From positions 18,982 to 82,981 of the forward strand of contig JAFGNZ010000006.1 in NCBI GenBank assembly GCA_016926755.1: a stretch of DNA of 64,000 bases. Direction: 5' to 3'. Shown here in pieces: positions 58,643-64,000 of this stretch. The notes below the pieces were generated by a model that saw only the letters and a list, made by a program, of their open reading frames with translations, had not been told where the DNA came from and did no database searches. The stretch is from Myxococcaceae bacterium. GTDB taxonomy: Bacteria > Myxococcota > Myxococcia > Myxococcales > Myxococcaceae. Positions within the stretch are counted from its first letter, which is position 1. Every line of letters begins with the position of its first letter. A program made the position numbers and the translations under genes.

Positions 58643-61294
58643 TCATACCGACAGGATGCCGGGCCAGTGACGCATCCACGCGCGGCGCTGGGCCAGTTCC
58701 TGCCAGGCGCGATCATCCCGCCTCACCCGCGGCGACCCGGCCATGAGCGCGTCGAGCCGCGCCTCGTAACCGCCTGCCAGCGCCGCGTCCTCGACCAGCA
58801 GCATCAGCTCGCTCTCCCAGTAGGACGCGGTGATGTCCAGGTTCGCGCTGCCCACCGCGCAGCGCCGACCATCGGCGCTCATCACCTTGGCGTGCACGTA
58901 CGGGTGCACCACGCCCAGTCCAGGTGCCCAGCCCGGGAGATCACGGAGCGCGAAGAGGTGGATCTCTCCTCCCGCGGCGATGAGAGGATCCATGCGCGAG
59001 TGCACCAACTCCGTGCCCGCGGTCCGCACCGTCTCCCAGGGGCCCCGGAAGGGCTGCCCGCCGTGCGTCGGCATCACGTGGCCGATGAGCACCCGCACCC
59101 GCACGCCGCGGCGCAGGGCGCGCAGCAGCGCGTGCTGCAACTCGAGCACCAGCGGGAAGCCGTTGACCACGTAGAGGTGCGAGCGCGCCGAGTCGATCAG
59201 GTCCAGGTACGCCTCGAGCGTGCGCGCATCGCGAAGCCCCTGGTGCACGATGACCCGCACGGCCGAGCTCCCGGCCGGCGGGGGTGTGGTGATGTCGAAC
59301 GCCTCGCCGCCCGCGTCGGTCCACGCCTCGAGGAACGCGCGCGCCAGGGACGCCACCGCCGGCCCCTCCACCCGCGCGCCGGCGTCCAGCCAGGGCACCT
59401 CGCGCCACGGCATCCGCTCCGTGAGCGCGACCTCCTCGAAAGCCGTGTAGTACTCGTGCCCGAGGTTGCGGCCCCCGACGAGCGCGCGCTCGCCATCCAC
59501 GATCACCAGCTTGCGGTGGTCGCGCTGCTTCAGGTCCGTGAGCGACGGCAGCTCGTTGAGGGGGCGCGAGACGCGCAGCTCCACCCCGGGGCAGCGGCCG
59601 AGCCGCTCGAGGAGCGGGTTGCGCGTACCAAACGAGCCGTGCATGCCGTGCAGGGAGTCCACTAGCACCCGCACCCGCACGCCGCGCGCCCCCGCCTCCG
59701 CCAGCGCGGCCTCGACCGACGCCCCGGTGCCGTCGTCCAGCGCCATGTACACCTGGAAGTGCAAGGTCCTCCGGCTCTCACGGATGGCCTCGAGCAGCCA
59801 GCGGCGCGCCTTCGCGTTGTCCAGCTCGAGCTCGATGCGGTTGCCAGCAATGGGCGGAGACAGGAGCAGCGGCTCGGACCGCACGGATTCGGAGGCGACT
59901 CGTGCCGCGAGGGCCAGTTGCTCGGCGGGCTCCTTCAGGAGCTCGGGCTCGCTCAGCGCGGCGAAGCCCTGGGTGTGGGGCTGCAGGGGGCCTCGGTGAA
60001 GGATGGCGGCAACGGGGAACCCGGAACCGCGCAGCTTCGCGGCCACCCGCGCCAGGCGCACCGGGTCCGCTTCTTCCGAGACGTCGAGCGCCTCCCCCTC
60101 ATCGAGGACAACCCTGGCGTCGAGGATGCGCGGCGGCAGCGCAAGCCCTCGCAGGCGCTCGCGAAGGGAGCGGCAGCTGCGGGCCGGACGCAGGCGCACC
60201 GCCAGCAGCTCGGGAGCCAGCGGGCCCTGCCACTGGCTCAGGCTGCGCAGCAGCGCTTCCTGGCACCCGGCGTCGAAGAGGAGCAGGGGGCGCGTCCCGG
60301 GTCGGACGACCGCGAGGTCCTGCTCTACCGCCGCGGCCGGCTCCGCCGACGCCCGCTCTCCCACGCGATACACCCCGAGGGAGCTGACCCCAGGGTCTAC
60401 CGGCAGCGCTGCCTCACCATCGAGCGTGGTGACCGTGGCCACCACGCGGCCCCCGGAGACAAACGCGAACTCCTGGTCGGGGACGGGCGCGAGCTCTCCC
60501 ACCATGGCAACGAGATCGATGCGCGTGCGCAACGCACCTCCGTCATCAAGGAGGTCCGCCACGTCAATGTCGCGCTGTCCGAAGCGTTGTTCGGACGCGA
60601 TGGGTGGAAGCAGGAGCACGGGAGCAGGCCACGGCGCGTCCAGCAACTGGGTCATCGGGAGCCTGGCGATCACCAGCAGGTCGGGGCGGCGACCGGGGAG
60701 ACCGCCCTCGAGGGCCTCGCGCAGGGTGGCCCCGGGCCACGGCACTTCCTCCACCGAGGCCGTGATCCCCGCCACCTCGAGTTGAGGCGTGAGGTCGCGG
60801 GGCTCGCGCGCGGACAAGGTGAGCAGGGCGACGTGCATCGAGGGATCCGCGTGATCTCTCAGGAAGGTCCCCAGGGAGATGAGCGCGCGCTGTCCCAGGG
60901 CGATGCAGGCGAGCTCACGCAGAGGGCCTGGAGGGGCCTGCGCCTCGGCCAGGAGCACCGGCAGCCCCTGCTGGAGGCGCACCGCGCTGATGGCGGAGGC
61001 GCCGCACAGCGAGCGCGTGCCGACGACGAGGAGCTCCGTGCCCTCCGCCGCCGTCAGCTCCTGCAGCGCCCTCGTGCCCAGCGCAGGGACGAGCTGCACC
61101 TCGAGGCTGGGCGCGGCCTTTGCCGCCGCCTGGCGCAGGGCCTCGAGCGCCGCTGGCACCTCGTCGCGAGGGGCGGGCAGACACGCCACCACCACCAGTC
61201 GCTCGATCCCGGGAGCCACGAGCCGCAGCGCGGAGAGGGCAGGAGGCGCCGCCGAGCCCAGCTCCACCAGCAGCAACGCGCGGCGGTAGCTCAT
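58643..61294 (-). CDS. USP-like N-terminal domains fused to phospholipase D / cardiolipin synthase-like domain
   Basis: 883 aa. The first ~240 residues have two copies of a UspA-like Rossmann pattern (RALLLVELGS ... ELLVVGTRSL; ACIALGQRALISL ... DLLVIARLP). A mixed region follows to ~480, with an Ala/Arg-rich alpha/beta stretch. The C-terminal ~400 residues are a PLD/cardiolipin-synthase domain with HKD motifs HRKLVIVDGERALVGGRN (His593) and HAKVMSADGRRCAVGSANLD (His801). PLD enzymes cleave or transfer phosphatidyl groups. ATG 61294 overlaps the metallophosphoesterase stop (4 bp), so they are coupled. No signal peptide. Confidence 0.87.
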   Translation of the reverse strand: MSYRRALLLVELGSAAPPALSALRLVAPGIERLVVVACLPAPRDEVPAALEALRQAAAKAAPSLEVQLVPALGTRALQELTAAEGTELLVVGTRSLCGASAISAVRLQQGLPVLLAEAQAPPGPLRELACIALGQRALISLGTFLRDHADPSMHVALLTLSAREPRDLTPQLEVAGITASVEEVPWPGATLREALEGGLPGRRPDLLVIARLPMTQLLDAPWPAPVLLLPPIASEQRFGQRDIDVADLLDDGGALRTRIDLVAMVGELAPVPDQEFAFVSGGRVVATVTTLDGEAALPVDPGVSSLGVYRVGERASAEPAAAVEQDLAVVRPGTRPLLLFDAGCQEALLRSLSQWQGPLAPELLAVRLRPARSCRSLRERLRGLALPPRILDARVVLDEGEALDVSEEADPVRLARVAAKLRGSGFPVAAILHRGPLQPHTQGFAALSEPELLKEPAEQLALAARVASESVRSEPLLLSPPIAGNRIELELDNAKARRWLLEAIRESRRTLHFQVYMALDDGTGASVEAALAEAGARGVRVRVLVDSLHGMHGSFGTRNPLLERLGRCPGVELRVSRPLNELPSLTDLKQRDHRKLVIVDGERALVGGRNLGHEYYTAFEEVALTERMPWREVPWLDAGARVEGPAVASLARAFLEAWTDAGGEAFDITTPPPAGSSAVRVIVHQGLRDARTLEAYLDLIDSARSHLYVVNGFPLVLELQHALLRALRRGVRVRVLIGHVMPTHGGQPFRGPWETVRTAGTELVHSRMDPLIAAGGEIHLFALRDLPGWAPGLGVVHPYVHAKVMSADGRRCAVGSANLDITASYWESELMLLVEDAALAGGYEARLDALMAGSPRVRRDDRAWQELAQRRAWMRHWPGILSV

Positions 61295-62208
61295 GAGGCC
61301 TCCGTGGGGAGCTCGAAGCGCTGGAAGGCCTGCGTGGCCGGCTCCAGCACCCGCGCCTCGAGGGACGCGACGCTCCCGTCATCCGCGAGTTGGTACAGGT
61401 TGAACCCCGCGCGAACGCGATCATCCGGATGGTCGAGCGGCGCGGCGCTGGCACAGAGCACGTCCAGCGCACCCGGGCCCGTCTCCAGCCGGTGGTGCTG
61501 GCGGACGTGGAGGTGGCCATAGAGGAGCAGCCCCCGCGCGAGCCCCTGGAGCACACCGCGCAGCTCGTGGGCATCCACGAGCCCTCCGAGCAGCTGCTCC
61601 AGCCGGGAGCGCGAGTCGAAGGGAGAGTGGTGGATGAGGACCACCGGTGTGCGGCGAGTGACTTCGGGGTGCGCGAGCACCCGGGCGAGCGCCTCGAGCT
61701 GCGCGCGGCCCACGTAGCCAGCAGAGACGAAGGGAGGCCGGGGCACTGCGCTCGAGAGCCCGATGATGGCGGCGGGCCCGCGCAGCTTGACGCTGGGGAA
61801 GGGACCGGCCGGAAGGTCGAGCGCGAACTCCGGGAGATCGCTCCTCATGTATGCGGAGAAGTGGTGCGGGAAGCGCCGCTCGTGATGGATCGCCGGCAGG
61901 TAGATGTCGTGGTTGCCCGGCACCACGGTCACCTCGGCGACGCCCGCAACCTCGTCCAGGAGGCGGCGGGCCTCCTCGTATTCCCCCTCGAGCGAGAGGT
62001 TGGTGATGTCACCCGTGACGACGAGCTGGTCGGCCTGTGCCGCCGCCGCGGCCAGCACCGCCAGGAGGTGCTCCCGGCGGTACACGCGCCCGCGCTTGGA
62101 CAGCATGTTCGCGTAGCCCGTCACCCGCTTGTTGAAGAGGATGCGCCGCAGCTCGACACCCGCCGGCGCCAGGACGTGCAGATCCGAGATGTGGGCAATT
62201 CGGAACAT
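61291..62208 (-). CDS. Calcineurin-like metallophosphoesterase
   Basis: 305 aa, cytoplasmic. The metallophosphoesterase signature is complete: IAHISDLHVL (DxH), VVTGDITN (GDxxN-like), VVPGNHD, LIHHSPFD and YGHLHVRQ. Such enzymes hydrolyse phosphodiesters or phosphomonoesters, for example cyclic nucleotides or lipid headgroups. It overlaps the PLD-fusion gene by 4 bp, so the pair may remodel phospholipids together. ATG 62208; 65 bp from the histidine kinase gene. Confidence 0.9.
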   Translation of the reverse strand: MFRIAHISDLHVLAPAGVELRRILFNKRVTGYANMLSKRGRVYRREHLLAVLAAAAAQADQLVVTGDITNLSLEGEYEEARRLLDEVAGVAEVTVVPGNHDIYLPAIHHERRFPHHFSAYMRSDLPEFALDLPAGPFPSVKLRGPAAIIGLSSAVPRPPFVSAGYVGRAQLEALARVLAHPEVTRRTPVVLIHHSPFDSRSRLEQLLGGLVDAHELRGVLQGLARGLLLYGHLHVRQHHRLETGPGALDVLCASAAPLDHPDDRVRAGFNLYQLADDGSVASLEARVLEPATQAFQRFELPTEAS

Positions 62209-62273
62209 GGGGCCTCAAGGGTACCTCCTCGCCAGCCTCCGTGGCGTGCAGTCCCTGGCCTGGGAGCAGTCGG

Positions 62274-63998
62274 CTACGCCACGGGAGCTGGCGGCAGCTC
62301 GAGCGTGAAGGTGGTGCCCTGGCCGGGGCCGGGGCTGCTGCAGGAGAGCCGCCCCTTCATCTCCTCTGCCGCCAGGGCGCTGATGTGCAGGCCGAAGCCG
62401 TGGCCCTCCTTCTTGGTGGTGAAGCCCTGGGTGAAGATGCGCGGCAGGTTCTCCGGGGCGATGCCCATGCCGGTGTCCTCCACTTCGATGAGCATCCGCC
62501 CGCCCTCGGGCTTCAGGCGCACGCGGATGGTCAGGAGCTTGTCCTGCCGAGGGCTCTCCATCAGCGCGTCCCGCGCGTTGTTCAACAGGTTGATGAGGAT
62601 CTGCAGCAGCTTGTGGCGATCCACTTCCACCTGGGGAACCTGCGCGTAGTCGCGCTCGATGCGGATGCCCAGCCGCTCGAAGGAGACGGCGTGCAGGCGC
62701 AGCGCCTCGTCGATGAGCTGGGGCACGGCCACCTCCTCCACGGCCCCCGCGGCCCGCGCGTGCCTCTGCTGCATGCTGACGATGGACTTGATGTGCTCCA
62801 CGCTCTGGCCCAGCGCGTGCATCTCCTTCAGCACGGCCTCTCGCTCCTCCTGCAGCTGGTCGGAGAGCGCGATGAGGTAGGGCGGGAGCTTCCGGCCCTG
62901 GGGATCCTGGGTGAGGAAGGTGCCGAAGTCGGAGGCGTGCTCACGCAGCAGCTGGATGGCCCGGGTCAGCCCGTTGAGGCGGGAGCTGCGGAGCTGATCC
63001 GTCACGAGCGCGGTGGAGATGTTGACGCTGTTGAGGGTGTTGCCCACGTTGTGGAGCACGCCGGTGGCGATCTCGGCCATGCCCGCCTGACGCGAGACGT
63101 CCACCAGGGTGCGGTGCATCTCCCCCAGCCGGGCCTCGGCCTCCTTGCGGCGGGTGACGTCCCGACTGAACAGGGTCAGCCCCACGGTCCGTCCGTCCTC
63201 GCCGATGATGGGGTTGAGGCTGACGTCCACCACCAGGGGCACGCCGCCCATGTGGAGCTGCTCCTCCAGGCGCAGGCGCTGGCCCTGGAGCACCTGGGCC
63301 AGGCGCGGCCCCCAGAGCCTGCCCAGCTCTCCCTCCAGGCCTCGCGGGAAGAGCGGCTGTCCCAGCTCGAGCTGCGTGCCGTAGCTCTGCTGATACACGT
63401 TCCTCGCGATCGCATTGGCGGTGAGCACGCGCCCCTGGGCGTCCACGGAGAGCACGACGTCATCGGTGCTCTCGACGAGGCTGCTGAGCTTGCTCTCGCT
63501 CTCGCGCAGCTCCTTCAGCGTCCGCTCCAGAGAGGACTGCGCCAGGTCTCGCGCCGCGCCGTGCAGGAAGCCCAGCCCCCACGCCCCCAGCAGCGAGAGG
63601 GTGGCGAAGGCGTGCATGAACCAGAGGTCGGCGGGAGGGGTGGAGCCCGCGGCCAGCGCCTTGTGCGTGACGTAGAGCGGGTAGATCCCGCCCACCACGA
63701 CACACAGCAGGACGGTGATGATCAGGGCGTGACGCGGCCTCAACAGGTATACGGCGAGGGCGGGGACGAGCATGGCCGCCGCATGCGAGCCGCCGTAGGA
63801 GTTGCTGGAGGTGAAGAGGCCCGCGCTGAGCCCGAGCGACAGCGTCAGCAGCATCACTGCCGCCGGGGCCGTGGGCCGCGGGCTCCTGCGCGCCAGGATC
63901 AGCGCCGCCAGGTAGCCGAAGCTGCTGACGAGCCCCACGACCGCCGAGAGGTTCAGCGCCAGGGACCACAGCACGTACAGCAGGTCGACCACGAACAT
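62274..63998 (-). CDS. Membrane PAS sensor histidine kinase
   Basis: 574 aa. Five to six N-terminal hydrophobic helices (about 5-160) form a membrane sensor, followed by a short coiled coil, a PAS domain (~170-290; LVVDVSLNPIIGEDGRTVGL), the phosphoacceptor helix with GVLHNVGNTLNSVNIS (the myxobacterial HNVGN type of histidine box instead of HELRTP) and an ATPase domain with LLNNARDALM (N box), DTGMGIAPEN (G1), FTTKKEGHGFGLH (F/G2). No response regulator is adjacent, so it is an orphan or its partner lies beyond the window edge. The ATG at 63998 is 2 bp from the window end, so a longer start upstream cannot be excluded. Confidence 0.9.
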   Translation of the reverse strand: MFVVDLLYVLWSLALNLSAVVGLVSSFGYLAALILARRSPRPTAPAAVMLLTLSLGLSAGLFTSSNSYGGSHAAAMLVPALAVYLLRPRHALIITVLLCVVVGGIYPLYVTHKALAAGSTPPADLWFMHAFATLSLLGAWGLGFLHGAARDLAQSSLERTLKELRESESKLSSLVESTDDVVLSVDAQGRVLTANAIARNVYQQSYGTQLELGQPLFPRGLEGELGRLWGPRLAQVLQGQRLRLEEQLHMGGVPLVVDVSLNPIIGEDGRTVGLTLFSRDVTRRKEAEARLGEMHRTLVDVSRQAGMAEIATGVLHNVGNTLNSVNISTALVTDQLRSSRLNGLTRAIQLLREHASDFGTFLTQDPQGRKLPPYLIALSDQLQEEREAVLKEMHALGQSVEHIKSIVSMQQRHARAAGAVEEVAVPQLIDEALRLHAVSFERLGIRIERDYAQVPQVEVDRHKLLQILINLLNNARDALMESPRQDKLLTIRVRLKPEGGRMLIEVEDTGMGIAPENLPRIFTQGFTTKKEGHGFGLHISALAAEEMKGRLSCSSPGPGQGTTFTLELPPAPVA

Positions 63999-64000
63999 GG

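Overview
The window is high-GC, gene-dense DNA from a myxobacterium, most likely of the Cystobacter/Archangium/Stigmatella type. This is inferred from the extreme third-position GC, very large signalling proteins, an Imm11-family immunity gene, a histidine kinase with an HNVGN-type histidine box, and several gene families with no namable function. No rRNA, tRNA, CRISPR array or insertion sequence was seen.

Layout. 1-4.4 kb holds ordinary genes: an RlmI-type rRNA methyltransferase (cut by the window edge), a HAD phosphatase, an unknown helical protein, a CorA transporter and an alpha/beta hydrolase. 4.5-12.9 kb holds a 2020-residue ATPase fused to a Ser/Thr-kinase-like domain, a Rossmann/DUF2520 protein and an ABC/OLD-like ATPase. 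Both the kinase-like domain and the last ATPase carry Arg where the family's nucleotide-binding Lys is expected. 12.9-34.3 kb is an extracellular contractile injection system (eCIS), all on the plus strand and tightly packed: a DUF4157 cargo candidate with a transglutaminase-like C-terminus, two small proteins, sheath, tube, zinc-ribbon chaperone-like protein, Pro-rich disordered protein, small protein, hub adaptor, LysM-like protein, gpD hub, gpJ, a gpI protein with internal repeats, a DUF6519 protein with a membrane segment, a basic protein, a gp25 fusion, gpV spike, DUF4255 cap and AAA+ ATPase. Converging on it from 38.6 to 34.3 kb is a second DUF4157 protein (1169 aa, toxin-like C-terminus) whose stop overlaps the start of a 267-aa putative immunity gene.

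The particle would assemble from sheath and tube on a gpD/gpJ/gpI/gp25/gpV baseplate, be closed by the DUF4255 cap, and be loaded with the two DUF4157 proteins. No PAAR tip, recognisable long tape measure or tail fibre is visible, while one baseplate-region protein has a membrane segment. A cell-retained or membrane-anchored machine is therefore as plausible as a freely released one.

38.7-43.5 kb carries ubiE, a membrane M48 peptidase overlapping a TPR membrane protein, and a DUF1622 protein. 43.7-48.2 kb looks like a lipid-modification island: PAP2 phosphatase and fatty-acid desaturase on the minus strand, divergent from a DUF3419/BtaA-like aminocarboxypropyl transferase, a GNAT acyltransferase and a haem-oxygenase-like diiron enzyme. 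48.2-52.2 kb is an NMT1-type ABC importer plus an unknown gene. 52.3-55.2 kb encodes a lipoprotein with an HExxH site, a propeller-like region and a beta-rich C-terminus. 55.2-58.5 kb is a low-density stretch with ~60-bp tandem repeats, an Imm11 gene beside a decayed toxin end, YjdM, an MBL-fold lipoprotein with a degenerate metal site, and two small genes (one Gly-rich, one Cys-rich and exported). 58.6-64 kb holds a USP-like/phospholipase-D fusion coupled to a metallophosphoesterase, and a PAS sensor histidine kinase at the window end.
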